Positions 18,223 through 28,750 of a stretch of DNA of 64,000 nt are shown here, one piece after another. Location of the stretch: NCBI RefSeq assembly GCF_014196625.1, contig NZ_JACIDZ010000006.1:1-64000 (forward strand), in the 5' to 3' direction. The stretch comes from Martelella radicis. GTDB lineage: Bacteria; Pseudomonadota; Alphaproteobacteria; Rhizobiales; Rhizobiaceae. The notes under the pieces are model-generated. The model was not told where the DNA came from. It worked only from the letters and a program-made list of their open reading frames with translations, and did not search any database. Numbering within the stretch: position 1 is the first letter of the stretch; every line of letters starts with the position of its first letter. The position numbers and the translations under genes were made by a program.

Positions 18223-19782
18223 TCAATTCGGCTTGGCAACCTCCTGCAGCTGCAGGAAGAAAGACGGCTGCAGCTTGAAGTTTTCAACGCTCGCCTTGGT
18301 CACGGCGTTCTGCTTCCAGTTGGCGATGAAGGCCCAGGGCGCATCATCCTGCACGATCGCCTGCATCTTCTTGTAAAGCTCCGCGCGTTTGTCCTGATCG
18401 GTGGACGTGCGGGCCTCCTCAAGCAGCTTGTCGACTTCCGGGTTGGAATAATAGCCGGAGTTGAAACCGCCCTTGTCGGGGAAGGCATCCGAACGCAGCG
18501 CCAGGAAGGGCAGGGTGTCCGGATCGTTGGTCATCCAGGCCATTTCGGCCATGTCGGCCTTGCCTTCGAGGCCCGGATTGACCTTGCCGAGGAAGGTGTT
18601 CCACTCATAGGTCTCGATCTTGACCGGCATGCCCACGGCTTCGAGGTCGGCCTGGATCTGGGTGGCCATGGCCTGCGGTTCCAGCATGCCCGAGCCGCCT
18701 TCGGTGACGTAGAAGGTCAGTTCCGAGCCATCATAGCCGGCTTCTTCGAGAAGCGACTTGGCCTTTTCCGGGTCGTAAGGGTAGGGCGACAGGCTGTCGT
18801 CATAGGCCCAGGCGAAGGCCGGCGGCGTCGGGCCGGCGGCAACTTCGGCCGTGCCCTGCAGGATGTCGTTGACGATCGCTTCCTTGTTGATGGCGTAGTT
18901 GACCGCCTGACGGATCTGCTTGTCGGCGAAGACGCCGTCCTTGAGGTTCAGGATCAGGAACCAGACATGCGGGCCGGCCTGCTCGTAGACCTTGTAGCGG
19001 TCATTGCCGGAGAACTGCGACAGCGAATCCGGCGGAACCTCGACCATCACGTCGAGACCGCCCGACATCATCTCGGCAACGCGGGTATTGGCATCGGTGA
19101 CGGGGCGGAAGACAACAGCCTCAAGCGGCGGCGCGCCGTCCCAATAATCGGCGTTCTTGGAAACGACAACCTTGGAATTCGGGTCCCATTCCTCGAATTT
19201 GAAAGCGCCCGTGCCGGAAGGATGACGGCCGAAATCGGCGCCGTATTCCTTGACCGCCGCCGGCGAGACGATCAGGCCGGTCGGATAGGCGAGGTTCGAC
19301 AGGAAGGGGGCGTAGGGTTCGGAAAGCGTGAACTTCACCGTCATGTCGTCAACCACCTCGACGGTGTCGACGGAGGAGAAGAAGAAGGACAGCGGGAAGG
19401 GCCCGGTGTCGTAATATTCGCTGTTTTCATCCAGCATGCGGTCGAAGTTGAACTTCACCGCCTCTGCATTGAAGGGCGAACCGTCATGGAAGGTCACGCC
19501 CTCGCGCAGCTTGAAGGTGTAGGTCTTTCCGTCCTCGGAAATCTCCCAGCTCTCTGCAAGCGCAGGCTCGACCTCAAGCGTGCCGTCCTTGTAGCGCACG
19601 AGGCCGTCATACATGTTCACCAGGATGCGGAAATCATTGACGGCGGTGTCGACGGCCGGGTCGAGCGATTTCGGCTCGGCGATCTGGCCGACGACCAGAA
19701 CATTGGGCGGCGTCTGCGCCATGGCGGGCGCTGCGAAAGCCAGCGATGCTGCGGCAAACGCGGCGGCGAGAAGGCGTTTCAT
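18223..19782 (-). CDS. periplasmic substrate-binding protein of dipeptide-type ABC transporter
   Basis: A 519-aa SBP family 5 (DppA/OppA) protein. Signal peptide is residues 1-22 (AMA|Q); family segments are AESWEISEDGKTYTFKLREGVTFHDG, ADYWDGAPPLEAVVFR and INKEAIVNDIL. Ligand is not predictable: peptides, amides or nickel are all seen in this family. The ATG at 19782 follows GAGGAGA; an adjacent TTG at 19785 is an alternative. It is the first gene of the minus-strand operon that continues through the permease, the fused protein, the ATPase, GntR and formamidase genes. Confidence 0.92.
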   Translation of the reverse strand: MKRLLAAAFAAASLAFAAPAMAQTPPNVLVVGQIAEPKSLDPAVDTAVNDFRILVNMYDGLVRYKDGTLEVEPALAESWEISEDGKTYTFKLREGVTFHDGSPFNAEAVKFNFDRMLDENSEYYDTGPFPLSFFFSSVDTVEVVDDMTVKFTLSEPYAPFLSNLAYPTGLIVSPAAVKEYGADFGRHPSGTGAFKFEEWDPNSKVVVSKNADYWDGAPPLEAVVFRPVTDANTRVAEMMSGGLDVMVEVPPDSLSQFSGNDRYKVYEQAGPHVWFLILNLKDGVFADKQIRQAVNYAINKEAIVNDILQGTAEVAAGPTPPAFAWAYDDSLSPYPYDPEKAKSLLEEAGYDGSELTFYVTEGGSGMLEPQAMATQIQADLEAVGMPVKIETYEWNTFLGKVNPGLEGKADMAEMAWMTNDPDTLPFLALRSDAFPDKGGFNSGYYSNPEVDKLLEEARTSTDQDKRAELYKKMQAIVQDDAPWAFIANWKQNAVTKASVENFKLQPSFFLQLQEVAKPN

Positions 19783-19830
19783 CAATCGGTTCTCCTCTGT
19801 TGGTATTTCGTTAATTAATTATGAAAATTC

Positions 19831-19861
19831 TGTAATTTACAAGGATTGATCATAATAAATT
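19831..19861. promoter_or_regulatory. AT-rich candidate operator region upstream of the binding-protein gene
   Basis: TGTAATTTACA (19831-19841) is an 11-bp palindrome of the kind bound by FCD-type GntR proteins. Next to it ATCATAATAAATT (19849-19861) recurs exactly at 20620-20632 upstream of the M20 hydrolase. The regulator encoded in the operon is the natural candidate; no binding data are implied. Confidence 0.4.
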
Positions 19862-20054
19862 ACAACCAATCCCTCAACGGAATGCAAATGGTAGAGTAAA
19901 GTCAGAGGTTTAGCGGCAAGGCGGAGGCTCCGGAAAAGATGTCGCAGGGTTGGTTGATGTCGCGGATGCGCCCTTAAATTGTCCCGGATTTCGGTTTCTG
20001 CCTCTCCCGTGGGATGCGCGGCCGATTGCGCCGTGCGCCGGAACGGAAAGGCAG

Positions 20055-20570
20055 ATGAACATGACCAACATCAGTCGTCGAAAGGTGATCGGCAGTGGCG
20101 CCGTGGCGGCGGCGCTTGCGGCGCTGGCACCGGTGGTTGCCGAGGCCAATATCGTCACCTCGGGCTATGCTCACGACACGCTCACGATCGCCCTGTTTTC
20201 AGCCGACATTTCGAAGCTGGCAATCAACAAGGCTCTGCATCCCATGGTGCAGCAATTCGCAAGACTGGAGGCAAGCGAGGCTGAGGCGGTCGGCAATCTT
20301 CTCCTGGGGGCAGGCGCGATCATGCCCAAAAGGCCCGATGCGCTTGCCGAGACGTTGACCACTCTGAAGAAGATGGATCCCGGCACCGGTTTCGACCTCC
20401 ACTATGTCCGGGCAGAGATCGACGGTCACGAGGACCTGCTGAAGATCCAGAAACGGCGCGTGGCGGAAGGCAAGGCCGGAATCGACACGACCATTGCGAC
20501 GCTCCTCGTGCCCTTCATCGAGACCCATCTCGCCATGCTGCAGGCCGTGGAAAACAGCATCGCCAGATAA
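20055..20570 (+). CDS. Tat-exported helical protein, DUF4142-like
   Basis: A 171-aa protein with a twin-arginine signal (SRRKVIGSGAVAAALAALAPVVAEA, about residues 6-31). The mature part is alpha-helical, with an INKALHPMVQQFARLEASEAEAVG segment and an HYVRAEIDGHEDLLKIQKRR segment, a spacing like DUF4142/DUF305 ferritin-like proteins. I place it there only tentatively. GGAAAGG precedes the ATG. It lies between the transporter operon and the M20 hydrolase, reading away from the former. No function is assigned. Confidence 0.72.
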   Translation: MNMTNISRRKVIGSGAVAAALAALAPVVAEANIVTSGYAHDTLTIALFSADISKLAINKALHPMVQQFARLEASEAEAVGNLLLGAGAIMPKRPDALAETLTTLKKMDPGTGFDLHYVRAEIDGHEDLLKIQKRRVAEGKAGIDTTIATLLVPFIETHLAMLQAVENSIAR

Positions 20571-20619
20571 GCGTCGCCGGCGATGGTCCGGCGCCCCGAT
20601 TTGCGGGTCGGTCGAAATT

Positions 20620-20632
20620 ATCATAATAAATT
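20620..20632. promoter_or_regulatory. second copy of ATCATAATAAATT motif upstream of the hydrolase
   Basis: Exact 13-bp match to 19849-19861 located 52 bp before the hydrolase ATG, in an otherwise GC-rich gap. Shared use by one regulator of the transporter operon and the hydrolase is an inference from position. Confidence 0.4.
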
Positions 20633-20683
20633 CCCCAAAGACAAAGCCGCCTTGCGGCAGATAAACCGGGGAGGGCGACAGCC

Positions 20684-21922
20684 ATGGGCAGTACACCGAA
20701 GATCAATTCCGAGCGGCTCAAAGCGCTTCTCGACGGTATCAACCGCTTCGGCGCCGGCAGTCCCGGCGCGGGGTTCAACAGGCCGGCTTTTTCCGATGCC
20801 GATATGGCCGTGCGCGACTGGTTTGCCGGTCAAATGCAGGCCGATGGCCTGGCCGTGACGCGCGACGGCGCGAACTCGGTTTTCGGGCGTTTCGGCGATG
20901 CGGTCGGCCCCTCGATCATGGTCGGCTCACATCTTGATACGGTCGTCGATGGCGGCGCCTTTGACGGGGCGCTGGGCGTGGCCGTCGGGCTTGAATGCGT
21001 GCGGGCGATGAAGGAGGCCGGCGTGCAACCCGCCACCCCGATCGAGGTTGTGGCGACCTCCGAAGAGGAAGGCCGCTTCGGCGGCATGCTCGGGTCGCAG
21101 GCGATCGCCGGGCTGGTGACGGCCGAATGGCTGTCATCCGCCGCCGATGCCGACGGCGTGCTGCTTGCCGACGCGATGCGCGCCCAAGGTCTCGAACCGG
21201 AGGCCGTGCTCGGTGCCGCCCGCCCGAAGGGCTCCGTCAAAGCCTTTCTCGAACTCCATATCGAGCAGGGCCCGGTGCTGGAGCGCGAGGCGATCGCGAT
21301 CGGCCTGCCGGAAGGCGCGACCGGGATCGTCAACCTTCAGGTGACGCTGAAGGGCACGGCCAATCATTCCGGCACGACGCCGATGGATATGCGCGCCGAC
21401 GCCTTTGCCGGCCTTGCCGAGATCGCCGTGCAGATCCCGGACATGATCGCACAGTCGCCGTCCGAGATCGCCAGGATCACGATCGGAAAGGTGGAGCTTG
21501 TGCCCAACCATCCGCATACGGTGCCGGGCGAGGCGACCTTCTCCGTGATCATCCGGGATGCCTCGGAAGGCGTCATGCGCGGCTTGCAAAGGCTGTTCTA
21601 CCGCGCGACGGCGGCGGTCGCGGCAAAGCACGGCCTTGCCCACGAAATCGAGGAAAAGAGCGTCATTGCGCCGGTCGCCTTCGATGGCGGACTGGTCGAT
21701 CTTTTGTCGGAGGAGGCGGAGGCGCTCGGCCTTCCGGCCAGACGGATGATCTCGGGCGCCGGTCATGATGCGCAGACGATGATGGCGCTCTGCCCATCGG
21801 CGATGATCTTCGTGCCGAGCCGCAACGGCATTTCTCACGCCCCTGAGGAATTTTCCGAATGGGCGGATATCGAAAAGGGCGCGGAACTCATGCTGGCGGC
21901 GCTGGTGCGGCTTGCCGCCTGA
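20684..21922 (+). CDS. Zn-dependent M20 hydrolase, carbamoylase/allantoate amidohydrolase type
   Basis: A 412-aa cytoplasmic enzyme of the hydantoinase/carbamoylase group in peptidase family M20, which splits N-carbamoyl-amino acids, allantoate or related ureido compounds and releases ammonia and CO2. Metal ligands are visible: His83 and Asp85 in GSHLDTV, Asp in GGAFDGALG, Glu in SEEEGRFGG, His in LELHIEQGP and His in NGISHAPEE. The dimerisation domain carries KGTANHSGTTPMDMR. The start follows GGGGAGG. Neighbouring amide/peptide transport and formamidase genes support a nitrogen-scavenging role. Substrate choice within the family is open. Confidence 0.9.
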   Translation: MGSTPKINSERLKALLDGINRFGAGSPGAGFNRPAFSDADMAVRDWFAGQMQADGLAVTRDGANSVFGRFGDAVGPSIMVGSHLDTVVDGGAFDGALGVAVGLECVRAMKEAGVQPATPIEVVATSEEEGRFGGMLGSQAIAGLVTAEWLSSAADADGVLLADAMRAQGLEPEAVLGAARPKGSVKAFLELHIEQGPVLEREAIAIGLPEGATGIVNLQVTLKGTANHSGTTPMDMRADAFAGLAEIAVQIPDMIAQSPSEIARITIGKVELVPNHPHTVPGEATFSVIIRDASEGVMRGLQRLFYRATAAVAAKHGLAHEIEEKSVIAPVAFDGGLVDLLSEEAEALGLPARRMISGAGHDAQTMMALCPSAMIFVPSRNGISHAPEEFSEWADIEKGAELMLAALVRLAA

Positions 21923-21928
21923 GCGGCA

Positions 21929-22108
21929 TCAACTGACGGCGTAGAGCCGGAGAGCGGCGAAGATCACCAGGGCTGTTGCGGCCAAGAGAACGCCGGCGAT
22001 CAACGCCAGTTCACCGGCCTGGCTTCCGGCCTCGCCTTTTCTGCTGCTGCTTCTTTCGGGCATGACAGTGCTCGCCTTGATCGTGTCGATGGCTGTCAGC
22101 ATGATCAT
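21929..22108 (-). CDS. small single-pass membrane protein
   Basis: A 59-aa reading frame: a short polar N-terminus (MIMLTAIDTIKASTVMPERS, then Ser/Arg-rich), one clear transmembrane helix (ELALIAGVLLAATALVIFAAL) and a four-residue tail. An excellent ribosome binding site (AAGGAAGGCAGG) stands right before the ATG, which is why I call it real despite its size. It is convergent with the M20 hydrolase, ending 6 bp from it. The layout recalls small Flp-type pilin or TadE-leader peptides but lacks a clear prepilin cleavage motif. Function unknown. Confidence 0.6.
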   Translation of the reverse strand: MIMLTAIDTIKASTVMPERSSSRKGEAGSQAGELALIAGVLLAATALVIFAALRLYAVS

Positions 22109-22259
22109 CCTGCCTTCCTTCGGCGTTAAGAAACATGGTTATCATCTTCTAAACACATGGAAACCGGCTCTGGTTCCCTGAACCGCAAGGGCGTTTGCCA
22201 TCAGGAATGCCAGACGATAGAAGAGGAAAACGATTTGTCAGCGCAGGATAGAGCCACCG

Positions 22260-23476
<1,217 letters not shown>

Positions 23477-23480
<4 letters not shown>

Positions 23481-24445
23481 CGACACCGAAAGCCGAACTC
23501 CACTGCCATATCGAAGGGGCGACGCCGCCGGCCCTTGCCGCGCGCCTTGCGACAAAATACGGCATCGATCTTTCCGCCTGGCTCCGCGACGGCCGCTATG
23601 TCTGGCATGATTTCTCGAGCTTCATCGCCTGCTATGCCGCAATCGCCAATGTCTTTCGCGCCGAGGAGGATTTCGCGGATCTCGCGGAGACCTATCTCGG
23701 CGAACTTGCCGCCGATGGCGCGATCTATTCCGAGCTTTTCGTCTCGCCCGAACAGGGGCTTGCCGCCGGTCTTTCCCGCGATGCCTATATGCGCGCGATC
23801 ACAGCGGGCATCGAGGCGGCGAAGGCGAAGACCGGGATCGAGTGCCGCATGGTGATGATCGGCGAACGGCATATGGGGCCGGAACAGGTTGAGGGGGCGG
23901 CGCGCTACGCCGTTTCCTGCGGCTTTCCGCTGCTCACCGGCTTCAACATGGCCGGCGACGAGCGCATGGGCCGCGTCGCCGACTACGCGCGCGCCTTCGA
24001 CATCGCCCGCGACGGCGGACTGAAGCTGACGATCCATGCCGGCGAGGTCTGCGGGCCGGGTTCGGTGCGCGATGCGCTGGATGAGGTTCGGCCCGACCGC
24101 ATCGGCCACGGCGTCAGGGCCGTCGAAGATCCCGAATTGGTGCGCCGGCTGGCCGACGAGGGGGTGGTGCTGGAGGTCTGCCCCGGTTCCAATGTGGCGC
24201 TTTCCGTTTATCCGGACTTTCGCGCCCATCCGCTGCGCCGGCTGGTTGATGCGGGCGTTCGGGTGACGCTCAATTCCGACGATCCGCCCTTCTTCGGCAC
24301 GTCGCTGGCGCGTGAGTACGAGATTGCGGAAAGCGAACTGGGCTTCTCACCCGAAGAGACTGCCCGGATGACGGAAACGGCGATTGCCGCGGCCTTTGTC
24401 GATGAGGAAACGCGCGCAAGGCTTTTCGCCCGGCTGCGCGGCTGA
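23477..24445 (+). CDS. add: adenosine deaminase
   Basis: A 322-aa zinc enzyme that converts adenosine to inosine in purine salvage. Zinc ligands are His9 and His11 (ELHCHIEG), His187 with catalytic Glu190 (IHAGEVCGP), and Asp268-Asp269 (NSDDPPFFG). The start is GTG overlapping the deoB stop by 4 bp. A related adenine deaminase is the main alternative, but the nucleoside context supports adenosine. Confidence 0.92.
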
Positions 24446-24559
24446 AACAGTGGAAAAATCGGCGTTTCGGCCCGAAGGCGGGCGCGGTGCTTGCCGCGCC
24501 GGTCCCTTTTGCGCCATAGAAGGTTTCAGCACGAAAAGATCAAAGCGGGATTGAAGCTC

Positions 24560-25189
24560 ATGGACGGCGTAACGGTCATCGACCACCCCCTGGTTCAACA
24601 CAAGCTGACGAAGATGCGTCAGAAGGATACGTCCACGGCGGGCTTCCGCAGGCTGCTTCGCGAAATTTCGACGCTGCTCTGCTATGAGGTGACGCGCGAT
24701 CTCGAACTGACCATGGAGACGATCGAGACGCCGCTGACGACGATGGAAGCGCCGGTTCTGGAAGGCAAGAAACTGGTCTTCGCCTCCATCCTGCGCGCCG
24801 GCAACGGCCTTCTGGAAGGCATGCTCGACCTCGTTCCCTCGGCCCGCGTCTCCCATATCGGCGTCTACCGCGATCATGAGACGCTGGAAGCGATCGAGTA
24901 TTTCTTCAAGGCGCCGGAAGATATCGGCGAGCGGCTGGTGATCGTGGTCGATCCGATGCTGGCGACCGGCAACTCGTCGATTGCCGCAATCGACCGGCTG
25001 AAGGAGCGCGGCGTCTCCAATATCCGCTTCCTTTGCCTCCTGGCTGCGCCCGAGGGGATCGAGCATTTCCGCAACAGCCATCCGGACGTGCCGGTCTACA
25101 CCGCCGCCATCGACAGCCATCTGAACGAGAAGGGCTATATCGTTCCGGGTCTCGGCGATGCCGGCGACCGGATGTACGGCACCAAGTAA
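24560..25189 (+). CDS. upp: uracil phosphoribosyltransferase
   Basis: A 209-aa enzyme making UMP from uracil and PRPP. The PRPP site DPMLATGNS is near residue 131 and the uracil-binding C-terminus is [18 protein letters not shown]. The ATG at 24560 gives the exact standard UPRT length and starts at [17 protein letters not shown]. It follows add by 114 bp, completing the salvage group. Confidence 0.97.
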   Translation: MDGVTVIDHPLVQHKLTKMRQKDTSTAGFRRLLREISTLLCYEVTRDLELTMETIETPLTTMEAPVLEGKKLVFASILRAGNGLLEGMLDLVPSARVSHIGVYRDHETLEAIEYFFKAPEDIGERLVIVVDPMLATGNSSIAAIDRLKERGVSNIRFLCLLAAPEGIEHFRNSHPDVPVYTAAIDSHLNEKGYIVPGLGDAGDRMYGTK

Positions 25190-25196
25190 GGGACCG

Positions 25197-25649
25197 TCAG
25201 CGCCTGAGCGGCAGGCGGTAGCGCACGAAATCATCGGCCTTGTCATAGCGGTCGTAGAGCCTGCGCGCCGTCTCGTTGCCGGAATTGGTGTGCCAGTAGA
25301 GATTGGTCCAGCCGTCGCGCTTGCCCATCGCGATCAGGTCGTCGATCAGCAATCTGCCGATCCCGCGTCCGCGCATGCTTTCGTCCACGAACAAATCCTC
25401 CAGGTAGCAGGCGGGCTCGATCGCCCATGTGCGCGGATGGAGAATGCAGGTGGCAAAGCCGACTGGCTTGTCACCGACAATTGCGAGCCGGGTGAAAACG
25501 GGGACGATGGGATCAATGATCCGCGACCATGTGGTATCCGTCACCTCCGGAGCGATCGCGCTGCCGTAGAAGGTCAGGTAGCCCTGCCACAGGCTGAGCC
25601 AGGACGCCTTGTCTTCAGGGCGTGCGGCGCGAATGAAGGGATCGCTCAT
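25197..25649 (-). CDS. GNAT-family N-acetyltransferase
   Basis: A 150-aa acetyltransferase with the acetyl-CoA loop DESMRGRGIGRLLIDDLI (R/Q-x-x-G-x-G/A form, here RGRGIG) and the C-terminal beta-bulge region NLYWHTNSGNETARRLYDRY. The acceptor is unknown. The ATG at 25649 overlaps the stop of the aldo/keto reductase gene by 4 bp, so the two are co-translated. Convergent with upp, 7 bp apart. Confidence 0.9.
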   Translation of the reverse strand: MSDPFIRAARPEDKASWLSLWQGYLTFYGSAIAPEVTDTTWSRIIDPIVPVFTRLAIVGDKPVGFATCILHPRTWAIEPACYLEDLFVDESMRGRGIGRLLIDDLIAMGKRDGWTNLYWHTNSGNETARRLYDRYDKADDFVRYRLPLRR

Positions 25650-26596
25650 TCGCCGGCTTCCTGCAGCAGTTGCAGGGCTTCCTGCGAAAGCTCGATCTCG
25701 GGCGCGCGCAGCAGCGTGTCCATCTGCTCGAGCCGCGAGGCGCTGGCAATCGGGGCGGTGACGCCGCGCCGCGTCATCAGCCAAGCAAGGGCGATCGCCG
25801 CCGGATGCTCGCCGGTATCGGCGGAAACCGACTCGAGCGCCTTGAGGATCCGCTTTCCGCGATCGTCGAAATACTTCGCCACTCCGCCGCCGCGCGCGCT
25901 GCCCGCAGTGTCGTCGGCGGATTTGTACTTGCCGGTGAGGAAGCCTGCCGCGAGGCTGAAATAGGTAATGACGCCGATATCGTGCTCGACGCAGAGCTCC
26001 GCCAGCGCGCCCTCGAAGCCTGAACGGGCATAGAGATTGTATTCCGGCTGCAGAACGTCATAGCGGGCCCGGCCGGTATGTTCGGCGACCCTGAGCGCTT
26101 CCTCCAGCTGCCCGGCATCGAGATTGGAGGCGCCGATGGCGCGAACCTTTCCTTGCTCGCGCAGCTTGGTGAAGGCGCCGATCGTTTCCTCATACTCGGT
26201 CTCGGGATCCGGCCAGTGGGCAAGGTAGACGTCGAGATAGTCGGTCTGCAGCCGGCGGAGCGAATCTTCCACGGCCTGCATGATCCAGCCTTCCTTCAGC
26301 CCCTTCTTGCCGGGCCCCATCTCCGAGCCAACCTTGGTGATGATCACCACGTCCTCGCGTTTCACACCACCGCGCTTCAGCCAGTTGCCGATGATCGTTT
26401 CGGACTCGCCGCCGGTATTTCCCTCGACCCAGGCGGAATAGACGTCCGCCGTGTCGATGGCGTTGAAACCGGCGCCGACGAAACGGTCAAGCAGCGCAAA
26501 GGAAGCCTGTTCATCCGCCGTCCAGCCGAACACATTGCCGCCGAAGACAACGGGTGAGATTTCGATATCCGTTCTTCCAAGTCTTCGCATATGCAT
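25646..26596 (-). CDS. aldo/keto reductase
   Basis: A 316-aa NADPH-dependent oxidoreductase with a TIM-barrel fold. The catalytic tetrad is visible: Asp and Tyr in [10 protein letters not shown], Lys in IITKVGS and His in YLAHWPD. The ATG at 26596 follows GGGAGGAAATC. A very long in-frame upstream reading exists but lies antisense to the oxidoreductase gene and is rejected. Divergent from the Gfo/Idh/MocA gene across 171 bp. Natural substrate unknown. Confidence 0.92.
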   Translation of the reverse strand: MHMRRLGRTDIEISPVVFGGNVFGWTADEQASFALLDRFVGAGFNAIDTADVYSAWVEGNTGGESETIIGNWLKRGGVKREDVVIITKVGSEMGPGKKGLKEGWIMQAVEDSLRRLQTDYLDVYLAHWPDPETEYEETIGAFTKLREQGKVRAIGASNLDAGQLEEALRVAEHTGRARYDVLQPEYNLYARSGFEGALAELCVEHDIGVITYFSLAAGFLTGKYKSADDTAGSARGGGVAKYFDDRGKRILKALESVSADTGEHPAAIALAWLMTRRGVTAPIASASRLEQMDTLLRAPEIELSQEALQLLQEAGE

Positions 26597-26767
26597 GATT
26601 TCCTCCCGGGTGCTGGTGGCATCGCTGTTCCTAACGTAGGTTGCCGGCCGCTCTCTGACAATGGAACGTCCGGCAAAGCGCAAGCGCGAAACGGGCAATC
26701 GGGCGGCTTGCGCACGCGCCTGCCGGTTCCTATGCTGGCCCTCGAAATAACAGGTGAGGATCTCCCA

Positions 26768-27757
26768 ATGTTGCGTTTTGGTATTGTCTCGACCGCCAAG
26801 ATCGGTCGCGAACTCGTTGTGCCGGCAATCGTCGACGCGGAAAATGCCGTGCTTGCCGCCGTCGCCAGCCGTGATCTGGACCGGGCGCAGGCGCTGGCGA
26901 CGCGCTTCGGCGCGCCGCATGCCTTTGCGTCCTATGAAGAGATGCTGGCGAGCGATGTGATCGACGCGGTCTATATCCCGCTGCCGACATCCCAGCATGC
27001 GGAATGGGCGATCAAGGCGGCGGATGCCGGCAAACATGTCCTGGTGGAAAAGCCGCTGGCGCTGAAGGCTGCGGACATCGAACCGGTAATTGCCGCGCGC
27101 GACCGCAACAAGGTGCTGATCAGCGAAGCCTTCATGGTCACCTATTCGCCGGTCTGGACCAAGGTGCGCGCGCTCCTGGCCGACGGCGCGATCGGCGAAT
27201 TGCAGCATGTGCAGGGGGCGTTCTCCTATTTCCTGCGCGATGCGACCAACATGCGCAATATCCCCGAACTGGGCGGCGGCGGCCTGCCGGATATCGGCGT
27301 CTATCCGACGGTGACGACGCGTTTTGCCACCGGAGAAGAGCCGGAGCGGCTGCAGGCGACGGTGCGCTATGACAGCGAATTCGGCACGGATATCTATGCC
27401 TCCGTCAAGGCGGAGTTCCCGGGCTTCGAGATGAGCTTCTACGTCTCCACCCAGCTCGCCAACCGCCAGACCATGGCCTTCCACGGCACCAAGGGGCTGA
27501 TCGAGGTGGTCTCCCCCTTCAACGCCAACCGCTGGGGCGAGGAAACGGTGCTGCTCTCCAATCAGAGCCATTCCGAGACCCAGGCTTTCCGTTTCCAGGA
27601 TAGCCGGCAATATGTCCGCGAGGTCGAGGCGTTCTCGAAGGCGGCTGCCGGCGGTGAGGTCGAGGTGTTCTCGCTGGAGGATTCGGTGAAGAACCAGCGC
27701 GTGATCGACGCCATCTATCGCGCCGGCAAGCTTGACGGCGGCTGGGAGACGGTCTGA
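26768..27757 (+). CDS. Gfo/Idh/MocA-family oxidoreductase
   Basis: A 329-aa NAD(P)-dependent dehydrogenase. N-terminal Rossmann domain starts [17 protein letters not shown]; the family Lys-Pro motif is [12 protein letters not shown] and the C-terminal substrate domain includes [13 protein letters not shown] with a likely catalytic Asp. Usual substrates are sugars or sugar acids; none can be fixed here. The start was chosen at the Rossmann N-terminus. It shares a divergent promoter region with the aldo/keto reductase gene. Confidence 0.9.
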   Translation: MLRFGIVSTAKIGRELVVPAIVDAENAVLAAVASRDLDRAQALATRFGAPHAFASYEEMLASDVIDAVYIPLPTSQHAEWAIKAADAGKHVLVEKPLALKAADIEPVIAARDRNKVLISEAFMVTYSPVWTKVRALLADGAIGELQHVQGAFSYFLRDATNMRNIPELGGGGLPDIGVYPTVTTRFATGEEPERLQATVRYDSEFGTDIYASVKAEFPGFEMSFYVSTQLANRQTMAFHGTKGLIEVVSPFNANRWGEETVLLSNQSHSETQAFRFQDSRQYVREVEAFSKAAAGGEVEVFSLEDSVKNQRVIDAIYRAGKLDGGWETV

Positions 27758-27784
27758 TCGCCGACTGACCGCTCGTTTCCCTTC

Positions 27785-27813
27785 CGTCACCCCGGCTCAA
27801 GGCCGGTATGACG
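27785..27813. repeat. REP-like palindrome
   Basis: Nested inverted repeat: outer CGTCA / TGACG and inner CCGGC / GCCGG around TCAAG. It lies 28 bp after the oxidoreductase stop, could act as a terminator, and is related to the palindromes at 86-106 and 31830-31848. Confidence 0.5.
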
Positions 27814-27915
27814 GGAGGACGGCGGCTTGGCTGAAGGCAATGGAGCTGGCTGCCGCGCGGCAGATGATTTAGGCGTGGGGCCGCAAGGCCGCCCGCTTTG
27901 TGAAAGGACAAGGCC

Positions 27916-28269
27916 ATGGCGACTACGCTTTACGGCATCAAGAACTGCGACACGATGAAGAAGGCCTGGACCTGGCTTGATGCGCACGACGTCGCCTATG
28001 AATTCCACGACTACAAGAAGGCCGGCATCGACCGCGCGCATCTGGAGCGCTGGTGCGATGAGGCAGGGTGGGAGACGGTGCTGAACCGCGCCGGCATGAC
28101 CTTCCGCAAGCTCGCGGACGAAGAGAAGCAGGACCTCGACCGGGACAAGGCGGTCGCGCTGATGCTCGACAAGCCCTCGATGATCAAGCGCCCGGTGCTG
28201 GAGGATGGCGACCGGCTGATCGTTGGCTTCAAGCCGGATGACTACGCGGCGTTTTTCGGCAAGGCGTAA
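27916..28269 (+). CDS. ArsC/Spx-family protein (YffB type)
   Basis: A 117-aa thioredoxin-fold protein of the ArsC-like reductase family, YffB branch. It has the motif KNCDTMKKAW with Cys11 as the only N-terminal active-site cysteine and the family end MIKRPVLEDGDRLIVGFKPDDY. True arsenate reductases have a different anion site, so glutathione-dependent reductase or regulator is more likely than arsenic resistance. It lies 4 bp upstream of ybaK, probably in an operon. Confidence 0.88.
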   Translation: MATTLYGIKNCDTMKKAWTWLDAHDVAYEFHDYKKAGIDRAHLERWCDEAGWETVLNRAGMTFRKLADEEKQDLDRDKAVALMLDKPSMIKRPVLEDGDRLIVGFKPDDYAAFFGKA

Positions 28270-28273
28270 GGCG

Positions 28274-28747
28274 ATGGCGAGAACGACGCAGGCGACCCGG
28301 TTTCTCGACAAGGCCGGTGTAACCTACACGATCCAGCAATATGACTATGACCCGAACGCCTTCAAGGTCGGGCTGCAGGCGGCCGAGGCCATTGGCGAAC
28401 CGGCGGAACGCGTGTTGAAGACGCTGATGGCCGAGGTCGACGGCAAGCCGGTCTGCGCCATTCTGCCGTCGAATGCCGAGGTCTCGATGAAGAAGCTTGC
28501 CGCGGTCTTCAAGGGCAAGCATGCGCATATGCTGGATGTGCCCGCCGCCGAGCGGCTTTCCGGCTATCACGTCGGCGGCATTTCGCCCTTCGGCCAGAGA
28601 AAGCGCGTGCCGGTGGTCTTTGAAACCGCCGCCCTTGGCCACCCTTACGTGATCATGAATGGCGGTCAGCGCGGCCTTCAGGTGAAGCTTGCGCCGGCCG
28701 ATGCCGTCAGTGCGCTCGGCGCGGAAACGGCGGGCATTATCGCATAG
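28274..28747 (+). CDS. ybaK: Cys-tRNA(Pro) deacylase YbaK
   Basis: A 157-aa editing enzyme that removes cysteine mischarged on tRNA(Pro). It has the YbaK segments KTLMAEVDGKPVCAILPSNAEVSMKKLA (catalytic Lys region), HVGGISPFGQRKRVP and VIMNGGQRGLQVKLAPAD. The ATG at 28274 lies 4 bp after the ArsC-like stop with AAGGCG upstream. Ends 3 bp from a convergent secreted-protein gene. Confidence 0.92.
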   Translation: MARTTQATRFLDKAGVTYTIQQYDYDPNAFKVGLQAAEAIGEPAERVLKTLMAEVDGKPVCAILPSNAEVSMKKLAAVFKGKHAHMLDVPAAERLSGYHVGGISPFGQRKRVPVVFETAALGHPYVIMNGGQRGLQVKLAPADAVSALGAETAGIIA

Positions 28748-28750
28748 GCC

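Noticed and set aside
26597-27790. Long N-terminal extension of the aldo/keto reductase gene
   Set aside because: The extension is antisense to the Gfo/Idh/MocA gene; the true start at 26596 has a ribosome binding site and matches the family N-terminus.
27916-28269. Arsenate reductase assignment for the ArsC-like gene
   Set aside because: It belongs to the YffB branch with a single active-site Cys and no arsenic genes nearby, so arsenic resistance is not supported.
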